DNA of 46,941 nt from Clostridiales bacterium Firm_14 (GTDB lineage Bacteria > Bacillota > Clostridia > Saccharofermentanales > Saccharofermentanaceae): contig LVAT01000042.1 in assembly GCA_001604135.1 (NCBI GenBank), positions 1 through 46,941 of the forward strand, in the 5' to 3' direction. The notes beneath the pieces are model-generated. The model was not told where the DNA came from, ran no database searches, and worked only from the letters and a program-made list of their open reading frames with translations. The translations under genes and the position numbers were made by a program. Positions 40,169-46,941 of the stretch are shown piece by piece; the first letter of the stretch is position 1; every line of letters begins with the position of its first letter.

Positions 40169-40210
40169 TAAGATGGTGGTCGTTTCTCTCCCAGCTATAG
40201 CACCATCTTA
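40169..40210. repeat. Perfect 10-bp inverted repeat between divergent promoters
   Basis: TAAGATGGTG (40169-40178) and CACCATCTTA (40201-40210), 22 bases apart. No T-run on either side, so not a terminator. Lies between the XRE promoter and the twin operators; could be a second regulator site or a recombination core. Confidence 0.55.
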
Positions 40211-40220
40211 AGCAAAAATA

Positions 40221-40235
40221 GGAACCGTGGGTTCC
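40221..40235. promoter_or_regulatory. Palindromic operator 1
   Basis: GGAACCGTGGGTTCC, perfect GGAACC-N3-GGTTCC dyad. Paired with operator 2, centre to centre 32 bp (about three helical turns), so both lie on the same DNA face. Confidence 0.75.
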
Positions 40236-40252
40236 GGTAAATACAAATTATA

Positions 40253-40267
40253 GGAACCGCTGGTTCC
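40253..40267. promoter_or_regulatory. Palindromic operator 2
   Basis: GGAACCGCTGGTTCC. It abuts the -35 box of the operon promoter, so a bound repressor would block RNA polymerase. The XRE protein encoded divergently is the obvious candidate. Confidence 0.75.
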
Positions 40268-40296
40268 TTGTAAGATATCCCTACATAAAGTATAAT
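40268..40296 (+). promoter_or_regulatory. Promoter of the ATPase/recombinase operon
   Basis: TTGTAA, 17 bp, TATAAT. The -35 begins on the base after operator 2. About 40 bases of leader precede the GTG of the ATPase gene. Confidence 0.75.
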
Positions 40297-40337
40297 AGAA
40301 GATGAAATAGTGATGCCGGAAGGAAGTGTGAGAAACC

Positions 40338-41321
40338 GTGGAATCAAAGCTCTTAACGCTCTACAGCGATGTGACTGCTATGCCGGTCAACTGGCTGTGG
40401 CAGCCATATATTGCAATCGGGAAGATCACACTTCTACAAGGTGACCCCGGCTGCGGAAAGTCAAGCATGATGATGAATCTGATCGCCGAACTGTCTAAAG
40501 GCGGATCAGCGCCTGATGGCAGAGCTTTCGGTATTCCACAGAGAATCATCTATCAGTGTTCGGAGGATGGAGCGAAGGATACGATCAAGCCAAGGTTGCT
40601 GGCCGCAGGGGCTGATTGCAGTAACATCGCTTTTATCGATGAAGAGGTCTACAGCGGTCTGACTCTGGATGACGAGCGTATCAGAGAGGCTATTACGGAA
40701 TGGAGACCGCGGCTTCTGGTCATTGACCCCATACAGTCATACATCGGAAATGATTCTGACCTTCAGATAGCGGGTAAAGCAAGAAAACTGATGCGCCGCA
40801 TCGGTATGTGGGCATCTACATATAACTGCGCCGTGGTTCTGATCGGACACTTCAGCAAAAAGGAAGGCGCAAAAGACCTGTATCGAGGACTTGGCAGCAT
40901 TGATGTTGTCGCCGCCGCCCGTAGCGTGATTCAGGTTGAGAAAAGCCCCGAGGACGAAGATGTCCGTATCGTAAAGCAAGTCAAGAACAGCCTTGATTCC
41001 AAAGGCGCCGATCTCTCATTTGAGATTCGCCCTTCCACCGGATTCCGTTGGCTCGGAGTAGCTTCTGAGCGGTCAAGTGCAAGCAGCATATGCGTAGAGC
41101 CTGTGTATGAGGCGTTTCCGAAGAACAAGCACGAGCTTGCAGCAATTCTCATCAAGAAAGCGTTGGAGAAGGGTGCCGTAGAATCTATGGAGATCAGGCG
41201 CATCATGGCAGAACATCGTATAGGCGATAAAACAATGAACGAGGTCAAAACAGAGCTTGGCATCAAGCCGTATAAGAAAATGCGGACATGGTACTGGGTT
41301 CTTCCGGGAGCAGAAAGGTAA
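40338..41321 (+). CDS. AAA_25/RepA-like ATPase
   Basis: 327 residues, start GTG after GGAAGGAAG. Walker A GDPGCGKSS (35-43), Walker B RLLVIDP (125-131) and the sensor-like VVLIGHFSKKEGAKDLYRGLGS place it in the RecA-fold group with RepA (DnaB-like replicative helicase) and AAA_25. A winged-helix-like tail (AILIKKALEKGAVESMEIRRIM) follows. Such ATPases unwind or load on DNA in plasmid and phage replication. Being first in a repressor-controlled operon with a serine recombinase suggests a replication or transposition-assisting role. Confidence 0.82.
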   Translation: MESKLLTLYSDVTAMPVNWLWQPYIAIGKITLLQGDPGCGKSSMMMNLIAELSKGGSAPDGRAFGIPQRIIYQCSEDGAKDTIKPRLLAAGADCSNIAFIDEEVYSGLTLDDERIREAITEWRPRLLVIDPIQSYIGNDSDLQIAGKARKLMRRIGMWASTYNCAVVLIGHFSKKEGAKDLYRGLGSIDVVAAARSVIQVEKSPEDEDVRIVKQVKNSLDSKGADLSFEIRPSTGFRWLGVASERSSASSICVEPVYEAFPKNKHELAAILIKKALEKGAVESMEIRRIMAEHRIGDKTMNEVKTELGIKPYKKMRTWYWVLPGAER

Positions 41322-41332
41322 AGGGTAAAACG

Positions 41333-43189
41333 GTGAAGGCGTCAAAGCGCAGAATCAGGAATTCTGAACATAAAGGCGAGATCAGGGAAAAATACAAGGG
41401 AATCGATCCTTCAGAGATTGAAGTCATCCCTGCAAATGAAGATAGTGACCTTGATATTGAAAACAGAAAGATGAAGGTCGCTGCCTATGTCCGTGTCTCT
41501 ACACAGAATGACGAGCAGACCTCCTCGTTTGAATTACAGGTCAATGATTTCACCAAGCGTATCAATGAGAATCCGAACTGGGAGTTTGCCGGCATCTACA
41601 GTGATGAAGGTATTTCCGGAACCGAATTGTCTCACCGTGCAGGTATGCTGTCTCTGATCGAAGATGCAAAAGCAGGAAAAGTCCAGCTTATCCTTGTGAA
41701 ATCCATCGCTCGTTTCGCCAGAAATGTTGTTGACTGCCTCTCTATCGTTCAGGAGTTGAAAAACTACGGTGTTGGCGTGCGCTTTGATGAAAACAATCTC
41801 TGCACACTGGGCGCAGAAGGCACTATGCTTCTGACTATCCTCGCTACTGTTGCCGAGGAGGAGTCACGCTCCAAGTCCTTCATCATGAACTGGTCTGTCC
41901 AGCGCCGTTTCCAGAACGGAATCTTCCTGACTCCGGAGCTTCTGGGCTATGACAACGACGAGGACGGCGGACTGGTAATAAACGAGTCCGAGGCGGAGAC
42001 AGTCAAGGTCATCTACTATCTGTATGTGAACGGATGGTCAAGTAAGGAAATTGCGGATTTGCTGACAGATTATCAGCGTGAGACCAAGCTTGGCAATACC
42101 GAGTGGAAATCTTCATGGATAACCCAAATTATAGACAATGAGCGTCATTGCGGCGATGTCCTTGCTCATAAGACTTACACGCCTGATTTCAAAACGCATA
42201 AGGCAGTAAAGAATGACGGCAAGCTCCCGAAATATAGAAAGCGTGATCATCACGATGCTATCATCAGCCGGGATGTCTTTAACGCTGCCCAGCTTATCCG
42301 TTCATCTGCATTTTACAAAAGAAAAAAGCACGCATTGCCTGTGCTGAGTGTTGTGGAGGACGGTGCGCTCAAAGGATATGTTCCGATCGACCGGAACTGG
42401 GAGGGCTTTTCTTCCGAGGACTATCAGAAGGCATGTGAAAGTGTTCAGACCGCTATTGAAAAGGAAGAATATGTCCAGTCAGGTCTTAAGCTGAATCTGA
42501 ACGGATATCAGCGTGTCAGTTCACATTTCTTTCCATCTTCTGAAGACCTGTCTCTGACGATTTCAGGCGGAAAGATGCGCTTTAGTACTGCGTGCTTAAA
42601 GAAATTTGAGGATGTGGAGTACGTTGAACTGCTTATCAACACTGTGAATAACTGCATCGCGATCCGCCCTTGTGAGAGCGATAATCCGAATGCGATCCAC
42701 TGGGGAAGGTTGAAAGAAGATAAGTGGATCGTGAACAGCATGAGCTGCCGTGGGCTGGCAAAGGTCATATTCAGCCTGATGTCGTGGGAGGATGACGGCA
42801 AGTACAGATTTAAGGGAGAATTCCGCAGCAACGGCTCTGATAAACTCCTTTTATTTGAGCTGGACGAACCTGTAGTGTCGAAAACTGTAGAGAAGGTCAT
42901 CGTCCCGGAAAAAGATGATGAGAAGCAGATCGTGGTTCAGGAAACAGTGAGAGTCTATCCGCCGTCATGGGGTGAAGGTTTCGGAACTCCGATCGTATCG
43001 CTTGCACGAGGACATCTGCTGTCACAGCAGCACTACAGTGGTGACTGGGATGTTCTCAGACCGGCAAAGGTTATAGAAGAAATGAATGCACTATCTTCAG
43101 AAACTCTTGCAGAGCTGATGAAAGAAGCCGAAACAATTATGGAAGGATGGGACTTAGGATATGACCGAGCAGATGATGCCGATGAGTGA
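41333..43189 (+). CDS. Large serine recombinase 5 with extra C-terminal domain
   Basis: About 618 residues from GTG 41333 (AAAGGG upstream); an earlier ATG at 41288 overlaps the ATPase gene and lacks a site. Nucleophile S56 in VRVST, KSIARFARN, Recombinase domain to about 330. No CxxC zinc ribbon. The segment near 395-510 (LTISGGKMRFSTACLKKFED ... IHWGRLKEDKWIVNSMSC ... LMSWEDDGKYRFKGEF) is a domain that recurs in both downstream proteins. It overlaps the next gene by 29 bases. Confidence 0.87.
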   Translation: MKASKRRIRNSEHKGEIREKYKGIDPSEIEVIPANEDSDLDIENRKMKVAAYVRVSTQNDEQTSSFELQVNDFTKRINENPNWEFAGIYSDEGISGTELSHRAGMLSLIEDAKAGKVQLILVKSIARFARNVVDCLSIVQELKNYGVGVRFDENNLCTLGAEGTMLLTILATVAEEESRSKSFIMNWSVQRRFQNGIFLTPELLGYDNDEDGGLVINESEAETVKVIYYLYVNGWSSKEIADLLTDYQRETKLGNTEWKSSWITQIIDNERHCGDVLAHKTYTPDFKTHKAVKNDGKLPKYRKRDHHDAIISRDVFNAAQLIRSSAFYKRKKHALPVLSVVEDGALKGYVPIDRNWEGFSSEDYQKACESVQTAIEKEEYVQSGLKLNLNGYQRVSSHFFPSSEDLSLTISGGKMRFSTACLKKFEDVEYVELLINTVNNCIAIRPCESDNPNAIHWGRLKEDKWIVNSMSCRGLAKVIFSLMSWEDDGKYRFKGEFRSNGSDKLLLFELDEPVVSKTVEKVIVPEKDDEKQIVVQETVRVYPPSWGEGFGTPIVSLARGHLLSQQHYSGDWDVLRPAKVIEEMNALSSETLAELMKEAETIMEGWDLGYDRADDADE

Positions 43190-43952
43190 AGAAATGGCGC
43201 TCGAAGAACTGACTACCGAAAAGGAACTCAGAAGAAGAGAGCTGGAACAGGCTTTCGGAAGCTATAACTTTGTGGTTGTCCGCAAGGAACTGTTTGCACA
43301 CCTGCGTGATCCGGCTGTTACGATCAGAAAAGGCAGTATCACGTTCAATACCGCCTGCATCAACGGTCTGGAAGATGTGGTCTTTGTACAATTGCTACTT
43401 TGCGAGGACGAAAAGAAGTTTGCAGTTAAGGGCTGTCAGGAGAACGACAAGGATGCTCTGCGCTGGTGTATAGCCAAGCCGGATAAGCGTAAGAGCCGTA
43501 AGATGACCTGCCCCGATTTTACGGATAAGCTGTATGAACTCATGCATTGGGATTCTAAGTGCCGCTACAAGATACTTGGCTATAAGATCGAGTTTGAGGG
43601 CGAGACCTATTATGTTTTCGACCTGATCGTGAAGGAGACATTCCGTGAAAAGCCCAAGAAGGGCGAAGTGATCGACGAGACCGTGGACTACAAGAAGGGA
43701 TACTACTCCGAGGATATTGCCGGAACATTCGGAGTCCCTGTGGAAGAGCATAAAAAGCAGACACAGGTCACAGTCGAGAACGGGTATATCAACGTAGCTA
43801 TGCTCACAGGCGACAAGAAACCTGTGGAGATCGAGCAGGCCGGGCAGCAGCTGACTCTTGATGATAATTCTGGCTCTGCGAATTCTACGGGCGAAGTATA
43901 CCCTGACGTAGAAGAGGAGGTGTCAGATGGAGAACCTATCATGGGAGAATGA
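43161..43952 (+). CDS. Recombinase-associated protein A (shares recombinase C-terminal domain)
   Basis: 263 residues. Residues 48-155 (VTIRKGSITFNTACINGLED, DALRWCIAKPDKRKSRKMTC, ELMHWDSKCRYKILGYKIEF, YYVFDL) align by eye with the C-terminal domain of recombinase 5 in the same order. A helical N-terminus (EEMALEELTTEKELRRREL) and an acidic C-terminal tail follow. Made from the same operon with overlapping ends. It probably binds DNA or the recombinase as a directionality or architectural partner; that role is inference. Confidence 0.65.
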   Translation: MTEQMMPMSEEMALEELTTEKELRRRELEQAFGSYNFVVVRKELFAHLRDPAVTIRKGSITFNTACINGLEDVVFVQLLLCEDEKKFAVKGCQENDKDALRWCIAKPDKRKSRKMTCPDFTDKLYELMHWDSKCRYKILGYKIEFEGETYYVFDLIVKETFREKPKKGEVIDETVDYKKGYYSEDIAGTFGVPVEEHKKQTQVTVENGYINVAMLTGDKKPVEIEQAGQQLTLDDNSGSANSTGEVYPDVEEEVSDGEPIMGE

Positions 43953-44307
43953 TGATCTTGGAATCAGCTTCTCGGTTGCATATGGACGGATCACTGTATT
44001 CAAGACAACTCTGAAAGCTATTGGCTTACCGCAGTATTTCAGATTTCTGTTAGATCCGGAGAATGGAAAGCTGGCTGTTGAGAAGTGCAGCTATAAGTCA
44101 AGCGGAGCTCATCAGCTGCCAGAGGATACTTCACACGATGGTTATGAGCTCAAAAGCATGGATATGGTACGTTTTATATATCAGACCTGCGGCTGGGATA
44201 TAAAGTCCACATACCGTATTCGCGGCATAGCTGTGCCTGACCGAGATATGGTCGTATTCGACCTTACAACGGCGTATCGTGTGCAGGAAGGACATCTGGT
44301 AGGCTGA
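43927..44307 (+). CDS. Recombinase-associated protein B (shares the same domain)
   Basis: 126 residues, essentially the domain alone: GISFSVAYGRITVFKTTLKA, YFRFLLDPENGKLAVEKC, a YELKSMDMVRFIYQTCGWDI segment and YRIRGIAVPDRDMVVFDLT. Order and spacing match protein A and recombinase 5, but with lower similarity. GAGGAGGTG precedes the ATG inside protein A (26-base overlap). Last gene of the repressor-controlled operon. Confidence 0.62.
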   Translation: MENLSWENDDLGISFSVAYGRITVFKTTLKAIGLPQYFRFLLDPENGKLAVEKCSYKSSGAHQLPEDTSHDGYELKSMDMVRFIYQTCGWDIKSTYRIRGIAVPDRDMVVFDLTTAYRVQEGHLVG

Positions 44308-44657
44308 ACTGTAGATATCAGCTGTATTATACCAGATATTGCGGTTTATTGCAATAAGTGCCGAATGATGCTTCCATCGCATCCAGATGCGGAAGATCCG
44401 TGAGGCCGATACATAAAAGTAAATAATGAAGCAGCCCACTGGGTATGTTTCCAAATTACGATACATTTCGTAAGACGGAGACATACCTGGTGGGCTGATT
44501 TTCATTTATCCCTCTGATAAGGGGATATTCTGCCAGAATGAACATTTCAAAAATAGAACTTTATCCCTCGCTCGGAACTATCCAAAAATACCGGATTTTA
44601 AGAAAATGGCGTAAAATCGGGATTTTCATTCTCCGCCGATTGAGCAATCCCTACTGA
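44308..44657. other. Gene-free stretch at the right edge of the recombinase-5 module
   Basis: 350 bases with no supportable gene. It holds the operon terminator (separate entry), two copies of TTTATCCCTC about 50 bases apart (near 44505 and 44561), and a near-repeat AAAATACCGGATTTT / AAAATCGGGATTTT (44585-44630). The right junction between the mobile module and the older polysaccharide DNA probably lies here or just after. Confidence 0.4.
44432..44502 (+). terminator. Long-stem terminator after the recombinase-5 operon
   Basis: CAGCCCAC-T-GGGTATGT (44432-44448) pairs with ACATACC-T-GGTGGGCTG (44481-44497) with one T-T mismatch, followed by ATTTTCATTT. A strong stem of about 16 pairs. Confidence 0.8.
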
Positions 44658-45047
44658 CAAACTTGGAAAATAATCACTGGCTCTTCTGGAGGTATGCTGC
44701 TCTGTTCTGATAAAGCTGATGCGGATAAAATACGCAAATGGTCAACACAAAGCCGTGAAGCTGCTCCATGGTATCAGCATGAAGAGCTCGGCTACAATTA
44801 TAGAATGTCCAACATAATCGCAGGCGTTGTTCGTGGACAGATCCCATACCTAGATGAACACATCGCTCAAAAGAAAGCAATTTATGAAAGATACAGAGAT
44901 GGCTTAAAAGACTTGCCGGTTAAAATGAATCCATTTGATAATGATGTATCTGTTCCAAACTACTGGCTGAGCTGTATGATTATAGATGAAAATGCTATGG
45001 CTCCAAAAGCAGGGAGTGCTACGTACACTTGTAACCGCGATGTATAA
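44658..45047 (+). pseudogene. DegT/DnrJ/EryC1-type sugar aminotransferase fragment
   Basis: The frame is open from 44658 and becomes recognisable at KIITGSSGGMLLCSDK, then YQHEELGYNYRMSNIIAGVV and NYWLSCMIIDENAM, the middle third of a PLP-dependent aminotransferase acting on nucleotide-linked keto-sugars. The N-terminus, including the domain before the PLP lysine motif, and the C-terminus are missing. Near 45000-45015 the DNA switches to a glycosyltransferase in another frame. No start or ribosome site. A decayed polysaccharide gene. Confidence 0.8.
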
Positions 45048-45753
45048 AGTCAGCTTAAAAAAAGCAAACGTCGTCTTCTTTGAAAACTGTGAAAATCAAC
45101 AGTTGTTTATAGATGAGAAAATCATACCTGAGAAGAAAACTTGTCTATTGAATGGAGCAGGAGTTAATCTTGAGCATTATACTTATCAAGATTATCCTAT
45201 GGATACCGATGAAGTAAGATTCCTGTTTGTTGGCAGAGTTATGAAAGAAAAAGGCATCAATGAACTTTTCAAAGCTATGCGAATGCTTCGAAAAACAGGT
45301 TTGAACTGTACTCTTGATGTGCTTGGCGGTTATGAAGAAAGCTACGAAGATATTATCAATAGATTCGAAAATGAAGGCTGGCTACATTACCATGGTTATC
45401 AGGAGGATGTTCGCCCTTTCATCAGGAATTGCCATTGTTTTGTTCTGCCGTCATGGCATGAGGGAATGGCGAACACCAACTTGGAGTGTGCTTCTTCCGG
45501 AAGACCTGTAATCACCACTAATATTCATGGTTGCCTTGAGGCAGTCATTGACGGTGAAAGCGGATTCCTTTGCGAAAAGCAAAATGTTAAGAGCCTGTAT
45601 AATGCTATGAAACATTTAGCAAATCTTTCGCCGGTAAAAAGAAGAGACATGGGTATTGCAGGAAGGAAACATATGGAATATGTGTTTGATAAGAAGAAAG
45701 TTGTGGAAACTACAATTTTATCACTAGCTGATGATAAATCAAAGCATCGTTGA
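44986..45753 (+). pseudogene. GT4 glycosyltransferase, C-terminal part
   Basis: 255 codons open. From about residue 10 the sequence is the second half of a GT-B, GT4 family glycosyltransferase: VSLKKANVVFFENCENQQLF, FLFVGRVMKEKGINELFKAM, LPSWHEGMANTNLECASSGR (the EGMAN-type nucleotide-sugar site with the catalytic Glu region) and ITTNIHGCLEAVIDGESGFL. The N-terminal acceptor domain is missing; it is joined to an aminotransferase fragment by a deletion. Unlikely to be active. Part of the same damaged exopolysaccharide locus. Confidence 0.82.
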
Positions 45754-45873
45754 TTAAATGTATACTGAAGGAATGTTACACCAACAATATGTGATAAAGA
45801 ATAAAAGAATACCATGAAAAAATGTATCCCAAACACGGAATAATGATTATTTAATGTTATGAAGGTGATAAAA

Positions 45874-46455
45874 ATGGATAGAATGAAATTGAAATACATA
45901 GTTAAATACGCCAAACCTTTATATAGAGTATACAATCTGCTTGGAAATGCTTGTATATTCATATTGAAATTTTTTGTGAAAACAGATGAAAGACTAATTC
46001 TATTTATCAGCTTTGGAGGAAAGAAATATGATGATAGACGGATAATACGAGTTAAAGGCCAAAAGAGCAAGGATATTAGCACTATGATACTCATTGAGGC
46101 ATTACAAGATAGACTTGCTAATAGTAAACAAGAGATTATCGAAGACAATGGTTATACTGTGATTGTTGATAAAACAGATGGAATTAACATGATTCCAGAG
46201 TATAGGTTTTTATTAGCAATAATTGAACATATGGATTTATCAGGATTAGATACAAGAGATGATAATTTATCGTATGTCTCTACTAAAAAAGAGTTTAGCT
46301 ATCCTACATTAGAATACATTAGAATCGCTATGTCGATATTAGTTCAGAATGGCTTAGATATTGTTGTATATAAAGGAAATAAAGGATATAGATTTTGCGA
46401 CTACCAACGTTCTTTTTGGAATAAACGAATTTCAGAATCATCTATTTCCGAGTAA
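45874..46455 (+). pseudogene. TagF-like N-terminal fragment fused to unrelated sequence
   Basis: Start ATG 45874 after GAAGGTGATA. The first 50 residues (VYNLLGNACIFILKFFVKTD, ERLILFISFGGKKYDD) are the typical N-terminus of a CDP-glycerol:polyglycerophosphate glycerophosphotransferase (TagF-like, PF04464), where SFGGKKYDDSP is expected next. Instead it changes to RRIIRVKGQKSKDISTMILI and a further 130 residues I do not recognise, rich in charged residues and very AT-rich. Either a chimeric pseudogene or a new fusion; the former is more likely given the decayed neighbours. Confidence 0.6.
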
Positions 46456-46941
46456 TCCAACAAGAAAACGATAGCTTTTACCCCAACAAAAAATGCACCC
46501 CCTGTTCAATCAGAGGGTGCATTGTATCAAAATTGGAATCTTTAGCCATAACGCCCCAATAAAATGGGCCTTGGCATTGACACCGACAAGATGGATATTA
46601 CTTTATTTGAAAAGGTGGAATAATAATTGCTGAATGAACACGAAAGATAATCATTTCTTTATGTGTGGAATAATAAGATTTACAAGCACCAAACAAGCAG
46701 TCTCTGTTCTCCTATTGTATTGAGTTCGCTTTTAATACAAAATTAACAAATGAAGCTCCGTCGGGATCTGACCACTTATTTTGAGCAGCCATATTCTGCT
46801 TTCAACGTAGAATAGCGCTCTTCCAACCACTTGTTTACCACTTATTTGTACCAAAAGCTGCCAAAAATCACTTGAAGCTGCTAAAAGCGAAATCGTAAAA
46901 TACCGCAAAATACAGCCATTTTCGCAACTTAGCAAAAATCA
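46456..46941. other. Gene-free AT-rich tail of the window
   Basis: 486 bases without a supportable gene. A short frame near 46564-46620 (MGLGIDTDKMDITLFEKVE) looks like the last residues of some lost coding sequence. ACCACTTATTT occurs twice (46767 and 46838) along with AAGCTGC-AAAA repeats near the end, which may belong to an insertion sequence end outside the window. No insertion-sequence transposase is visible. Confidence 0.4.
46492..46523 (-). terminator. Minus-strand terminator hairpin
   Basis: AATGCACCC ... GGGTGCATT with CTG/CAG inner pairs; on the minus strand it is followed by TTTTTTG. It would end a transcript coming from beyond the right edge; no minus-strand gene is seen inside the window. 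Confidence 0.6.

Noticed and set aside
46732-46935. 67-codon minus-strand frame near the right edge
   Set aside because: No ribosome site, no recognisable motif, lies in a repeat-like AT-rich tail.
1-46941. tRNA, rRNA and CRISPR genes
   Set aside because: No tRNA-like cloverleaf, rRNA segment or regular repeat-spacer pattern noticed on either strand; a covariance search was not possible here.

Overview
The window looks like chromosome of a gut- or rumen-type clostridial Firmicute, most likely Ruminococcus or a close Oscillospiraceae/Lachnospiraceae relative. This is judged from Gram-positive ribosome binding sites, the P27/HK97-type siphophage proteins, the abundance of serine recombinases, and accessory families (DUF3846, GGCT plus amidoligase) familiar from such genomes. 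No species can be assigned by eye, and no tRNA, rRNA or CRISPR array was seen.

Layout. (1) 1-3960: a GC-rich accessory strip of small genes: the 3' part of an amidoligase, a gamma-glutamylcyclotransferase-like protein, a zinc-ribbon protein, DUF3846 and several small unknowns. Five near-identical promoters (TTG[A/C]TA, 17 bp, TAATAT) serve it, and two copies of a structured intergenic element lie in it. (2) 4040-30394: the late region of an HK97-type siphophage in canonical order: TerS, TerL, portal, ClpP-like protease, capsid, head-tail connectors, tail tube, tail assembly chaperones with a -1 frameshift, tape measure, Dit, Gp37-like baseplate protein, LRR-bearing baseplate protein, fibre, holin and M15+GH25 endolysin. 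Cargo genes (morons) sit between TAC and tape measure, between tape measure and Dit, and between holin and endolysin. (3) 30555-35864: four consecutive large serine recombinases. (4) 36329-39062: a 19-bp inverted-repeat pair enclosing a strong promoter, then an HTH-UDP-sugar dehydrogenase fusion and a UDP-glucuronate epimerase-like gene, i.e. a surface-polysaccharide locus that may be phase-variable. (5) 39238-44307: a second mobile-type module: an XRE repressor, twin operators, an AAA ATPase, a fifth serine recombinase and two proteins that share a domain with that recombinase's C-terminus. (6) 44658-46455: decayed polysaccharide genes (aminotransferase, GT4 and TagF fragments).

The most striking structure is at the two ends of the tape measure gene. 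At each, the intergenic space holds two different cargo blocks separated by a truncated 'next-gene start' fused to a truncated 'previous-gene end'. Copy differences are largely synonymous, or conserve most residues, so the second copies probably came from a diverged relative by illegitimate recombination at gene borders, adding cargo without breaking flanking genes. The invertible-promoter candidate and the recombinase/ATPase/paired-domain module are the other two leads worth testing.
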